From SAR86 cluster bacterium (GTDB taxonomy: Bacteria; Pseudomonadota; Gammaproteobacteria; Magnimaribacterales; D2472): DNA of 64,000 nt. Shown piece after piece: positions 46,348 through 54,199 of the stretch. Position numbers and translations under genes: made by a program. Under the pieces are notes generated by a model. That model was not told the DNA's origin. It saw only the letters and a list, made by a program, of their open reading frames with translations, and searched no databases. The DNA is taken from the NCBI GenBank assembly GCA_023703615.1, contig CP097971.1:646315-710314 (forward strand), read 5' to 3'. Within the stretch, counting starts at the first letter, position 1, and each line of letters begins with the position of its first letter.

Positions 46348-47142
46348 CTAGAATTTTAAGTTGGGATTGATGATTACTTCATAGTCTTTTTTTAGATCTG
46401 ACAAGTACCTATTAACCTCTTCATCCTTTTTTTTAATAAGATAGTCGTTTATAACTTTATTTTTTACTTGTTCATATGTTGGCTGAAAGCCTTTGGAATA
46501 ACTTTCGATAAAAACCAGATGATATCCAAATTCTGATTTAATAGGTTCTGACCATTGCCTTAGAGATAAATAAAGAAATGATTCAAAAAATTCAGTACCA
46601 AAGTTTTTGATTATTTCATCTTTACTCGAAAAGCTAAATTCGTTGCCAATAATATAAGGATCGGAAATAATATTTATTTTTTTAGACTCTAAGGAAGCTT
46701 TTGCATCTAAAGCTCTTTTTATTGGATCTTTATTATCAGAAAAATAGTAATGCTTAAAAGAGTACAAATCATTAACGTAATAGACGTTCTTGTTAACATT
46801 GTAAAAATTTACTAAATCTTGATCAGAATATTTAATAGAATCTTTTTTTAAAAATGTAATTTTTTGAGCAAGTCTTCTTTTGATAATTCTGTCATCCTTG
46901 TCTAAATTTAATTTAATTGCTTCTCTATAGAGAATTTCTTCATCAATGAAGTTATTAATTATTTTTACAAGTTCAACATCACTAGGGTCTCTTCCTACTT
47001 GATTTTTCCAGGAACTTATTAAACTCAGAGCTTCTTGATCACTTATATAAATAACATTTGAATCGTCATCGGTATTAAAAATATAATCTAAAGCGAATAA
47101 TAATAATCCGATTAAAAAGAAAATTGAAATTCTTGATTTCAT
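46348..47142 (-). CDS. PpiC-type peptidyl-prolyl isomerase, membrane-anchored
   Basis: A 264-aa SurA/PpiC-like protein with an N-terminal anchor (MKSRISIFFLIGLLLFALDY), an N-domain (VELVKIINNFIDEEILYREA, RLAQKITFLKKDS) and a parvulin-like domain ending SEPIKSEFGYHLVFIESYSKG (PIKSEFGYHLVFIESYSKG). It probably helps fold exported proteins. Placement between the DUF3604 and HupE-like genes (9- and 1-base gaps) suggests the partner is one of these. Confidence 0.85.
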   Translation of the reverse strand: MKSRISIFFLIGLLLFALDYIFNTDDDSNVIYISDQEALSLISSWKNQVGRDPSDVELVKIINNFIDEEILYREAIKLNLDKDDRIIKRRLAQKITFLKKDSIKYSDQDLVNFYNVNKNVYYVNDLYSFKHYYFSDNKDPIKRALDAKASLESKKINIISDPYIIGNEFSFSSKDEIIKNFGTEFFESFLYLSLRQWSEPIKSEFGYHLVFIESYSKGFQPTYEQVKNKVINDYLIKKKDEEVNRYLSDLKKDYEVIINPNLKF

Positions 47143-47151
47143 TTTATTATT

Positions 47152-49308
47152 TTAATCAGATCTTAAGGATATTGATCCACCTAAAGGAATGATATTCAAG
47201 TCTTGAGCTCCAGGTATATACCAAATTGGAGAAGACCAAGCTCTCTCTTGAATTGTTTTATGCAAATCAGATCTGGGCTTATAGCCAGCCTTAATCGCAT
47301 CCCATGTTGACCATCTACAAGTTGGATTTTCAAGCACTCTAACATAGTAGAAAGATTTAGCAGCAGGATCAAATTCCGGATCTTTCCATATAGTTTTGAG
47401 TTCTGCAGCTCCGACATCTGATGATATTTTACATGTGTTTATATCAACTCTAGCGCCATTGTCAGGACAACGATTTGTTACAGGATCTACATCTAAACCA
47501 TCCGAACAAACAACATCAAAAACTTTTTCATATGGTGTTGCACTATTCATATCGATCCATCCCTTAACAATCTGAACTCTTTGAAGCGGCGCACCATTTT
47601 TATCTCTCTGTGCCCATACAAGGAAGTCAGGTGAATTATCATTACTATTCATTAAATCTGATCCCATTGGTACAGCTTTTTTATAAGCATTTGATATTAG
47701 TTCACTTGAATTTAAATCTATATCACTTAAGTTAAAACCACCAAAAAATCTTACAAGAATTCTTGATCCAGATGTTGCAAATGTTTCTTTATTTTTAAAT
47801 GCCTTAAATATTGAATCTCTAGTATTTTCTTCAGCCCAAACAGCAGCTAATCCAGATGCGCCCCATTGATCAAATCCAACATCACTGTAAGTGCCCTGTT
47901 CCCTTTCAAGAAGAAGCAAAGGTTGATTAAACTCCTCCACAAATCCTTCCATCATTTCAATATTACTTTGAGACAAAGGAACGGTACCTCTTGTTTCTGG
48001 TGCGCCATCTAATAGACCAACTTTTGACCAGTAATTAGATTCATCAAATGCGCCAGCTCCAGTATGTGTATCAGTTGAACCAATCAAACCAAACTTATAA
48101 GGATTGCCTTGGTTGGTCCACTCTAATGACAATCCTCTTAAATATGCTTCTCGAACATATCCACCCTGAGGAATACTGTATGTTGGTGGTCTACTACCGA
48201 CTCTTTTATCCATAATTTCAAAATCTGCCCATTCATCATCAGGAGATAATAAGGGATGAGCTTCTGAAGTACCCTTTACTTGAGTTACCTCGACCAAAGG
48301 TTCGTTTCTCATACGTTGTTGCGAATATTGTCTATTAATTGCATTACCCCCAAACGTTTCCATTTCAAACATATTTCCATTTGAGCCATTGCCATTATGG
48401 GGAATTGAGACAGAATCTACTCCTTTATCTCTCAAATCATCCATCCAATCCCAAAGATCTTCTGGATTAAGGGAATCAATTCTTGTCCAAGGTCTCAATG
48501 GTCCTTTTGATCCTTCAAAAATAACATTTCTGTGCAGATTTCCACCTTCAGTATCTGTAGAAGTTGTGAACTCATAACCCAAGAAAGTTGTAAAATTTCC
48601 TGGATCATTATGTTCCTCAGCTGATCTTGCTATATCTGCCCATGCTGACTTATGTATATCATAATCAAAAGATTGCAAGGCTAATTGGGTATTTGAAGAT
48701 AGCCAGGCTCTGAAGACCTTGGGGTGCCACCAAGGATATGGATTAATAATCGATGCCCCAAGAACTGAACTAAATATATTTGTTCTTTCACCAAAAGATT
48801 CGACTGTTATATTCTCTGGTCTGTTTATATTATGGAAAGGTTTTGCAAAATCATTTTGAGAAATCTCTGTGGTTGTATCTGCATACGCTTGAATCATTCC
48901 CATATAAAAACCATGATCTGTTACCGAATAAAAATCAAGTGGTTCTTTTAATTTCATCTCATACCCTAGAGGATGATATATACCTTCGCCTTTTGCATAA
49001 TTATATGCGTCATCAGGTGATGCAGTTACACCAAAAACATAAGCATCAAAAGAGTATTTTGTATGGACATGTAAGTCACCAAAATATGGATTTTTGTTAG
49101 GATTAGGTTGAGGCTTTGAATCATTTATTGGTTTATTATTTAATGAAAAATCTATTATTTCTTGTGATGATTCCCATTGAATATTTTTGATAAAATTCAC
49201 AAATGGTCTTTTATTGTAAACATCCATATAAGCTGCAAGAAATACAACCAAGAAAAATACTATAACTAAAAAAAATAGATATTTAAAAGATTTTAAAAGT
49301 AGTTTCAT
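47152..49308 (-). CDS. DUF3604 family exported PHP-like metal-dependent protein
   Basis: A 718-aa protein with an N-terminal membrane anchor or uncleaved signal (about residues 8-28). The PHP-like metal-site motifs are GDLHVHTKYSFDAYVFGVT (residues 77-95), FYSVTDHGFYMGM near 126-138, SIPHNGNGSNG near 300 and IGSTDTHTGAG near 410, all matching the DUF3604 family of metallo-hydrolase folds. The substrate is unknown. It is the first gene of the DUF3604 / PpiC-like / HupE-like group. One could guess at an extracytoplasmic hydrolase that needs folding help and a metal permease, but nothing in sequence proves it. Confidence 0.85.
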   Translation of the reverse strand: MKLLLKSFKYLFFLVIVFFLVVFLAAYMDVYNKRPFVNFIKNIQWESSQEIIDFSLNNKPINDSKPQPNPNKNPYFGDLHVHTKYSFDAYVFGVTASPDDAYNYAKGEGIYHPLGYEMKLKEPLDFYSVTDHGFYMGMIQAYADTTTEISQNDFAKPFHNINRPENITVESFGERTNIFSSVLGASIINPYPWWHPKVFRAWLSSNTQLALQSFDYDIHKSAWADIARSAEEHNDPGNFTTFLGYEFTTSTDTEGGNLHRNVIFEGSKGPLRPWTRIDSLNPEDLWDWMDDLRDKGVDSVSIPHNGNGSNGNMFEMETFGGNAINRQYSQQRMRNEPLVEVTQVKGTSEAHPLLSPDDEWADFEIMDKRVGSRPPTYSIPQGGYVREAYLRGLSLEWTNQGNPYKFGLIGSTDTHTGAGAFDESNYWSKVGLLDGAPETRGTVPLSQSNIEMMEGFVEEFNQPLLLLEREQGTYSDVGFDQWGASGLAAVWAEENTRDSIFKAFKNKETFATSGSRILVRFFGGFNLSDIDLNSSELISNAYKKAVPMGSDLMNSNDNSPDFLVWAQRDKNGAPLQRVQIVKGWIDMNSATPYEKVFDVVCSDGLDVDPVTNRCPDNGARVDINTCKISSDVGAAELKTIWKDPEFDPAAKSFYYVRVLENPTCRWSTWDAIKAGYKPRSDLHKTIQERAWSSPIWYIPGAQDLNIIPLGGSISLRSD

Positions 49309-49393
49309 TATGTTTCCCCAATTTCTATTTTATCATTTTAATTTAAAAAATTCTTTGAAATTTTAATTATCGTTTAAAATAAAAATAAACTTT

Positions 49394-49470
49394 GCGCCTG
49401 TAGCTCAGCTGGATAGAGTACTTGGCTTCGAACCAAGGGGTCGGGAGTTCGAATCTTCCCGGGCGCACCA
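49394..49470 (+). tRNA. tRNA-Arg(TCG)
   Basis: A 77-base cloverleaf: acceptor GCGCCTG/CGGGCGC, discriminator A, encoded CCA at 49468-49470, anticodon loop CTTCGAA (anticodon TCG), T-loop TTCGAAT. It differs from the tRNA-Arg(ACG) at 41893 only at one acceptor base, the first anticodon base, two T-stem bases and the discriminator, so the two share a recent common origin. It reads CGA/CGG. Confidence 0.97.
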
Positions 49471-49480
49471 CTAAAAAAAA

Positions 49481-49831
49481 TTACTTAATCAAAGAGTTAT
49501 TATAGTTTTTTATGATTCCACCACCATTTATCCAATTATCGAAACCACCGATATTAAAAACATTTGAAAACCCTTTTATTTTTAGTCTTTCAGCGGCAAT
49601 TCCAGATCTAATGCCAACTGCACAATAAATTAAAATATAAGTATCGCTATTAATATTAGTGTTAGATGTTTGAAGATTAATAAAAAAATTTTCTATACTT
49701 GATAAAGGTATATGAATGGCATTTTTAATAATCCCTGTCTCAATTAACTCAGACTCCTCTCTTACATCAACAATCAGATGTTCTTCATAATCTATTATCT
49801 TCTTAGCATCATTAAACGATAATATAGACAA
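49481..49831 (-). CDS. Rhodanese-domain protein
   Basis: A 116-aa single-domain rhodanese: DVREESELIETGIIKNAIHIPL, the active-site loop IYCAVGIRSG with the sulfur-carrying Cys, and GFSNVFNIGGFDNWINGGG (FSNVFNIGGFDNWINGG). It probably moves sulfane sulfur in the cytoplasm; the partner is unknown. It begins 5 bases after the EamA exporter stop, so the two are likely co-transcribed. Confidence 0.9.
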   Translation of the reverse strand: MSILSFNDAKKIIDYEEHLIVDVREESELIETGIIKNAIHIPLSSIENFFINLQTSNTNINSDTYILIYCAVGIRSGIAAERLKIKGFSNVFNIGGFDNWINGGGIIKNYNNSLIK

Positions 49832-49836
49832 AATTT

Positions 49837-50706
49837 TTAAATCTCCTTTAAAGATTTAACTTTATGCATGGTTGCAAAAAAGATACCAAAAAGAATCATG
49901 ATACAACCTAAAAAAGCATAAACAGTGATAATTTCATTTAAAAATATATATCCCCATAATATTCCAAATAAAGGTAAAAAATATGCAACTGTAGAAGTTT
50001 TTACTGCACCAATATTATTTATTAAGTAAATATAGCCAAAGAACGCTAGACCAGTCGAAATTGAACCAAGCCATAAAGTTGACAAGATAGCATTATAACT
50101 TGGCATTGTTGTTGGTAATGTAACAAATGACAAAGGTGCTAATACTAAAGTACTAAATATTATTGACCATCCAACAATAACAAATATATTTACATTAGCT
50201 GACCTTTTTTGAATGAAGACATTAGAAAAAGCATATAAAGATGCAGCAACCAAACACATTAAGATTGATTGATTGGATATATTTGAATTATCTGGATTAA
50301 CAACAACAACAACTCCACAAAAGCCAATGATTAGTCCAAAAATTTGAATTAATTTTATTTTTTCCTTTAACCATACATAAGCAATCAGCATAGTAATAAA
50401 TGCTGTAGTTGAATTAAGAATAGCGAGCATATTTGAATCTGATTCAAGACTGGCATAAGAAAAAAGGGTAAAAGGTATTGCATTGTGTATACATCCGTAT
50501 ATGAGAGAATATTTCCATGTCGTTTTGAAAAGAGATAAATATTTTTTTTTGAGTAAAAAGGGTAAAAAAATAATACTAGCAAAAAATAACCTTAAATTTG
50601 TTGTTAAGAATGGTCCAAATTCTGGTGTAGCAATTTTCACGAACATGAATGCACTTCCCCATATAGCGCCAAGAAAAGTTAATAGAATCCAGTACTTTAT
50701 TTTCAT
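49837..50706 (-). CDS. EamA/DMT-family transporter
   Basis: A 289-aa inner-membrane protein with ten predicted helices and two EamA repeats (FLGAIWGSAFMFVKIATPEFG at the start, and VAYFLPLFGILWGYIFLNEIIT near 240, each shown in part). Members export amino acids or other metabolites. The start codon lies 5 bases after a rho-independent terminator (50711-50733), so its transcription depends on read-through or on control at that terminator. Confidence 0.87.
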   Translation of the reverse strand: MKIKYWILLTFLGAIWGSAFMFVKIATPEFGPFLTTNLRLFFASIIFLPFLLKKKYLSLFKTTWKYSLIYGCIHNAIPFTLFSYASLESDSNMLAILNSTTAFITMLIAYVWLKEKIKLIQIFGLIIGFCGVVVVVNPDNSNISNQSILMCLVAASLYAFSNVFIQKRSANVNIFVIVGWSIIFSTLVLAPLSFVTLPTTMPSYNAILSTLWLGSISTGLAFFGYIYLINNIGAVKTSTVAYFLPLFGILWGYIFLNEIITVYAFLGCIMILFGIFFATMHKVKSLKEI

Positions 50707-50710
50707 AATA

Positions 50711-50733
50711 AAAAACCCCCTAGATGGGGGTTT
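50711..50733 (-). terminator. Rho-independent terminator directly before the EamA gene
   Basis: On the minus strand AAACCCCC (50733-50726, loop ATCTA) pairs with GGGGGTTT (50720-50713), followed by further T residues, ending 5 bases before the EamA ATG. It terminates the transcript that carries the 26-aa ORF, or acts as an attenuator for the exporter. The stem is the most GC-rich short element in the neighbourhood. Confidence 0.85.
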
Positions 50734-50798
50734 AAAACTATCTAAAAATCTTAATAAGTAAGACGTTAAATAGTCGAAAACTTACTATCTGCCTTGTG

Positions 50799-50879
50799 TC
50801 AAAAGGCATATCCTCCGTTTCCTGAATTAATGTTAATACTAATAGGACCACCTCCTTTTACAGGGTAATAATAAAACAT
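50799..50879 (-). CDS. Candidate 26-aa peptide / leader ORF
   Basis: A short frame with a good Shine-Dalgarno (AAGGGGA, about 7 bases upstream) runs from ATG 50879 to TGA 50801-50799. The peptide starts MFYYYPVKGGG, is rich in Tyr, Gly and Asn, and ends GNGGYAF. A TATAAT at 50928-50923 (minus strand) could drive it. A short hairpin (GCCTT/AAGGC, 50807-50791) covers the stop codon, a second structure (AGTAAG/CTTACT) follows, and the strong terminator comes 66 bases after the stop. The peptide may be a leader sensing aromatic amino acids, a free bioactive peptide, or part of a structured RNA. Confidence 0.5.
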   Translation of the reverse strand: MFYYYPVKGGGPISININSGNGGYAF

Positions 50880-50970
50880 TTATCAATCCCCTTAAAAAAT
50901 TAATAAATGAGACACCCAACTAAATTATATACATACTTGGTTGGAAATAAAGAACTTTTAAAAGATAAAT

Positions 50971-51183
50971 TTAAAAGGTAAATTCTAGTTGTTTGACAGG
51001 TTCTTGATAAACATTTGATTCAAAATCTGAGACATTAAGATTCTTCAAATACGAATCAAGATCATCAATGCTGTTATTAAAATATTTAAAGGCTAATGTT
51101 TTTTTTGTTGATGATTTATCAACAGATTGCTCTAAAGACTCTATTATAGAATTAGTTATATTAAGTTGTATTACGTTATTCAT
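50971..51183 (-). CDS. SOS-regulated small protein (70 aa), unknown function
   Basis: A 70-aa, mostly polar, probably helical protein starting MNNVIQLNITNSIIESLEQS and ending PVKQLEFTF. The last residues resemble the QLxLF / QLxLxL beta-clamp-binding peptides of polymerases and repair proteins, but a match this short may be chance. It is unlike SulA, DinI, YebG, UmuD and TisB as I know them. The promoter (next entry) puts it under LexA control and starts transcription at or next to the ATG, so the mRNA seems leaderless. The 26-aa ORF and terminator follow downstream. Confidence 0.75.
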   Translation of the reverse strand: MNNVIQLNITNSIIESLEQSVDKSSTKKTLAFKYFNNSIDDLDSYLKNLNVSDFESNVYQEPVKQLEFTF

Positions 51184-51189
51184 TTCGAA

Positions 51190-51218
51190 ATATTACTGTA
51201 TATTTATACAGTAGTCAA
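51190..51218 (-). promoter_or_regulatory. SOS (LexA) box inside a sigma-70 promoter
   Basis: The sequence TACTGTATATTTATACAGTA at 51194-51213 differs from the E. coli LexA consensus (TACTGTATATATATACAGTA) at one central base. On the minus strand it is placed exactly between -35 TTGACT (51218-51213) and -10 TAATAT (51195-51190), with a 17-base spacer. The predicted start point is about 7 bases after the -10, at the A of ATG 51183. LexA bound here would cover the promoter. Confidence 0.9.
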
Positions 51219-51248
51219 GAAAAACGTTATTTCTTACGCTTGAATAAG

Positions 51249-51333
51249 TGGCGGAAGGTGAGGGAATCGAACCCACGCGTCGTTGCCGACGACACCTTTC
51301 CAAGGTGCTGCATTACCGCTCTGCCAACCTTCC
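51249..51333 (-). tRNA. tRNA-Ser(GGA)
   Basis: Read on the minus strand: acceptor GGAAGGT/ACCTTCC, discriminator G, encoded CCA at 51251-51249, anticodon loop CTTGGAAAG with anticodon GGA, a long variable arm (GTCGTCGGCAACGAC), and T-loop TTCGATT. The long variable arm is typical of tRNA-Ser. It reads UCC and UCU codons. Confidence 0.96.
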
Positions 51334-51381
51334 ATACTAATATTATATATTTTTAATATTCAAATATGGGATAATATCCTA

Positions 51382-51975
51382 ATGAGTGAAGAACTAAATA
51401 AAATGTACCAAAAAGCTCATCTTCAAAAAAGTTATGGGAGTACATCTGTTAAAAACCTACGATTATTGTTACCAAATATACATATCTTAAAACCTAATTC
51501 TGTAATTGATTTTGGCTGTGGTAAAGGAAATCTTTTAGATGAAATCTCAAAAAACTTTAAATTTAAAGATACTTTTAAGTATGATCCTGCTATTGACGAA
51601 TTTAAAGTAAAACCAACTAAAAAATATGATTTACTAATAAATATTGATGTTTTAGAACATGTTCCAGAAAATGAGCTTCATGATTTACTTAGTGAAATGT
51701 CTCAGGTAGCAAATGATGCAATAATAATAATTGATACCGCGCCAGCAGAATTAATCTTGGCAGACGGAACAAATGCACATTGTACTCTTCATTCTAGAGA
51801 GTGGTGGGATGCAAAGTTAAGTGAGTATTTTGGACCGTTGTATAGGTTCCCCACTTTAAGGTCAACAAGAGTAGGATTTAAAACATGGAAAATTAAAAAT
51901 CCACTCGATATTTTTATTTATGCTTTCTTAAGAACAAAATATACATTTGATCATTACATACAAAAAATATTTTAA
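51382..51975 (+). CDS. Class I SAM-dependent methyltransferase
   Basis: A 197-aa protein with the SAM-binding motif VIDFGCGKGNLLDEIS near residue 41 and the post-I acidic region DLLINIDVLEHVPENELHDLL. The later LHSREWWDAKLSEYF resembles small-molecule or lipid methyltransferases. I chose ATG 51382 (MSEELNKMYQKAH); an ATG at 51283 lies inside the tRNA-Ser gene. Its substrate is unknown. It converges on another methyltransferase with a 4-base overlap. Confidence 0.82.
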   Translation: MSEELNKMYQKAHLQKSYGSTSVKNLRLLLPNIHILKPNSVIDFGCGKGNLLDEISKNFKFKDTFKYDPAIDEFKVKPTKKYDLLINIDVLEHVPENELHDLLSEMSQVANDAIIIIDTAPAELILADGTNAHCTLHSREWWDAKLSEYFGPLYRFPTLRSTRVGFKTWKIKNPLDIFIYAFLRTKYTFDHYIQKIF

Positions 51976-52694
51976 TGGCGAGCAATTAGTTTAATCGAAG
52001 GGCTGCCTGTTTTTAAAAATCTATTTTTACTTAATTTATTATTTCTAAAAAGAAGTTCAATAGATTGAATTGTAAAATAATATAGATGCTCAGGTGGCCT
52101 TATAAAATTAGTTTCAAACAGAGAGGACTTATCTTTTGGTAGACTTTTATGGTCTATGTCTGGAGTCGTAAGAAAAATAATACCTTTAGGTTTTAGTATT
52201 TTTTTTAATGATTTTGTGAAACTGACGGGGTCTTTTACGTGTTCAATAACCTCACTGCAATATATGAGATCATATTTTTTATCCTTATCTGCAATTTCTT
52301 CAATTGAATTTTGAAAAAAAGTACAATCAGGGAAGTCTTTTGAAGCTTTATCTATTGCTTCATTATCAACATCACTGCCACAAGCATTAAATTTCATTTG
52401 TCTTGCTGCTTCAACTGCATAGCCTTGATTACAACCAATATCAATAAAATCTCTACCTGATAAGAAAAACTTTAGAAAAAATAATCTAAATTTTGTTTTT
52501 CTTATTTTTGATTTAAATTTTTTATTGTATTGATCAGATTTATGATAATTATTATAGAAAAAATCTAATTCTTCATCTGAAGGTAAAGGATCAACAAATA
52601 CTAAAGAGCAATCAAGACATCTATGTATTAAACAATTATTTTTAGAGCCTATATGCTTAGTATTTCGGCTTTTACAGACTTTGCAGCATACCAT
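51972..52694 (-). CDS. Zinc-ribbon class I methyltransferase
   Basis: A 240-aa protein with four cysteines in a ribbon (CCKVCKSRNTKHIGSKNN, then HRCLDCSLVFVDPLPSDEEL), the FYNNYHKSDQY element, SAM motif DFIDIGCNQGYAVEAARQM, and YDLIYCSEVIEHVKDPVSF. This layout is common in methyltransferases acting on sugars, lipids or secondary metabolites (Methyltransf_23 type). The zinc cysteines are kept here, in contrast to several other proteins in this window. Last gene of the minus-strand run from 59338. Confidence 0.83.
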   Translation of the reverse strand: MVCCKVCKSRNTKHIGSKNNCLIHRCLDCSLVFVDPLPSDEELDFFYNNYHKSDQYNKKFKSKIRKTKFRLFFLKFFLSGRDFIDIGCNQGYAVEAARQMKFNACGSDVDNEAIDKASKDFPDCTFFQNSIEEIADKDKKYDLIYCSEVIEHVKDPVSFTKSLKKILKPKGIIFLTTPDIDHKSLPKDKSSLFETNFIRPPEHLYYFTIQSIELLFRNNKLSKNRFLKTGSPSIKLIARH

Positions 52695-52699
52695 AAGTA

Positions 52700-53422
52700 T
52701 TATTGATTATATTCTCTATGATTACTGAATATAAATTTTTTGTGCGAGGATCTCAATGGATTTATGTCTATACCCCCTCTTCTAAGAAATCTCCCGTAAA
52801 CTTGAAGTTTTTTTGGATTGTATTTATTTTTTATATCATTAAAGATGTTTTCAATACATTCTTCATGGAATTCACCATTGTCCTTGTAAGAAGATAAGTA
52901 ATCTTTTAGCCAGGAAATATCTATTTGAGCACTTGAATAAACATATACAGTTGCAAAATCTGGCTGAGATGTAACAGGACAGATTGATCTAAAAGATTTA
53001 AAACACAAAGTGCTGTTATATTTTGAATACTTAATACTAGATTTTTGTATATCTATAGATTTCGGTGGTTTATTAAATCTTTCTTTAAAATTTATCTTTA
53101 CCTTTGAGCAAGTAATATTATTAAGATTTGTTTTAAGGCATTTAATGATTTCTTTTTTACTTTTGAATGATTGATCATGAAAGCTATTTAAATATAATTT
53201 CAAAGATTTAGATTCAACGGTTGCTTCAGACAAACAAGGTATTATTATTTCTAAAATGCTAGATTCTGGCTCACCTTTTTCATTCAAATAAAAAAATTCA
53301 TAAGAATTCCAGATGTCTATGCCATATTTAATTGATGATTTTTTTCTTTCAATTCTATCAAGCTTTATTTTATTATTCCGATTGCTTTTTGAGGTATTCT
53401 TGCCTAAATATAATCTTGTCAT
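52700..53422 (-). CDS. queF: NADPH-dependent 7-cyano-7-deazaguanine reductase QueF
   Basis: Reduces preQ0 to preQ1 in queuosine synthesis. The 240-aa bimodular (T-fold) protein carries VESKSLKLYLNSF in the first half and RSICPVTSQPDFATVYV with the catalytic Cys, HEECIENIF with the His/Glu, and YGRFLRRGGIDINPLRS in the second. It is shorter than E. coli QueF (282 aa), losing mostly N-terminal and linker residues. It overlaps the ABC permease by 4 bases. No other que gene is in view. Confidence 0.92.
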   Translation of the reverse strand: MTRLYLGKNTSKSNRNNKIKLDRIERKKSSIKYGIDIWNSYEFFYLNEKGEPESSILEIIIPCLSEATVESKSLKLYLNSFHDQSFKSKKEIIKCLKTNLNNITCSKVKINFKERFNKPPKSIDIQKSSIKYSKYNSTLCFKSFRSICPVTSQPDFATVYVYSSAQIDISWLKDYLSSYKDNGEFHEECIENIFNDIKNKYNPKKLQVYGRFLRRGGIDINPLRSSHKKFIFSNHREYNQ

Positions 53423-54198
53423 TCTCTTATGCCTATTCCTTTTTTAAGTAAATATAAACACAAGCCACTTAGTATAATTATAAAAAAACAAATCATAAAA
53501 ATAGAAAAGGAAATAGAAACGTCGCTGACTCCAAGCATACCCTCTCTAAATGTATTTACAACGTATAACATTGGATTTGCCATTGAGACTGATCTCCAAA
53601 AGTCTGGAAGAATATTAATGGAATAAAAGACACCACCTAAGTAAATTAATGGAGTTAATACGAATGTTGGTATAACTGATATATCATCAAAACTATCAGC
53701 ATATATTGCATTTACAAAACCCATTAAAGAAAACAATACAGATGTAAGAAATAGAACCATTAAGGTTAAAAGTGGATTAGAAACATTAAAACTTGGATAA
53801 AAAATTAAACTAACTAAAAATACAATAAAACCAACAATACAACCTCTAGTTACTCCACCTAAAATAAATCCCAGTAGAATTGTCCATGATGGCATTGGAG
53901 ATATTAATAATTCCTCAATTGATCTCTGAAACTTTACTGAATAAAAAGATGAAACGACATTTGCGTAAGAGTTTGTTATAACTGACATCATAATTAAACC
54001 AGGGATCATAAATTGTACATAATCAAAACCATCCATTGTTCCGATTCTAGGGCCAATCAAAGAACCAAATATTACAAAATATAACGACATTGTAACGGCT
54101 GGTGGAACTAAGGTTTGAATCCAAATTCTTAAGAATCGCCTTATTTCTTTTATAGTAAGTGTCCATAAGGCAACTGAATTTTTATAATCATTATTCAT
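53419..54198 (-). CDS. ABC-2 type transporter permease (YadH-like)
   Basis: A 259-aa inner-membrane permease with six helices: WTLTIKEIRRFLRIWIQTLV, FVIFGSLIGPRIG, QFMIPGLIMMSVITNSYANV, SFYSVKFQRSIEELLISPMP, and LTPLIYLGGVFYSINILP. The YadG/YadH pair exports an unknown substrate. I start it at ATG 54198 (MNNDYKNSVALW), 1 base after the ATPase stop; an upstream start would overlap the ATPase. Confidence 0.88.
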   Translation of the reverse strand: MNNDYKNSVALWTLTIKEIRRFLRIWIQTLVPPAVTMSLYFVIFGSLIGPRIGTMDGFDYVQFMIPGLIMMSVITNSYANVVSSFYSVKFQRSIEELLISPMPSWTILLGFILGGVTRGCIVGFIVFLVSLIFYPSFNVSNPLLTLMVLFLTSVLFSLMGFVNAIYADSFDDISVIPTFVLTPLIYLGGVFYSINILPDFWRSVSMANPMLYVVNTFREGMLGVSDVSISFSIFMICFFIIILSGLCLYLLKKGIGIRE

Positions 54199-54199
54199 T

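Noticed and set aside
48780-49100. 106-codon frame on the plus strand opposite DUF3604.
   Set aside because: Antisense to a protein with well-conserved metal-site motifs; the product is His/Leu-rich low-complexity sequence.
51283-51381. Upstream ATG giving a 33-residue N-terminal extension to the methyltransferase.
   Set aside because: The extension runs through the tRNA-Ser gene on the opposite strand, and its residues look unrelated to the methyltransferase fold.
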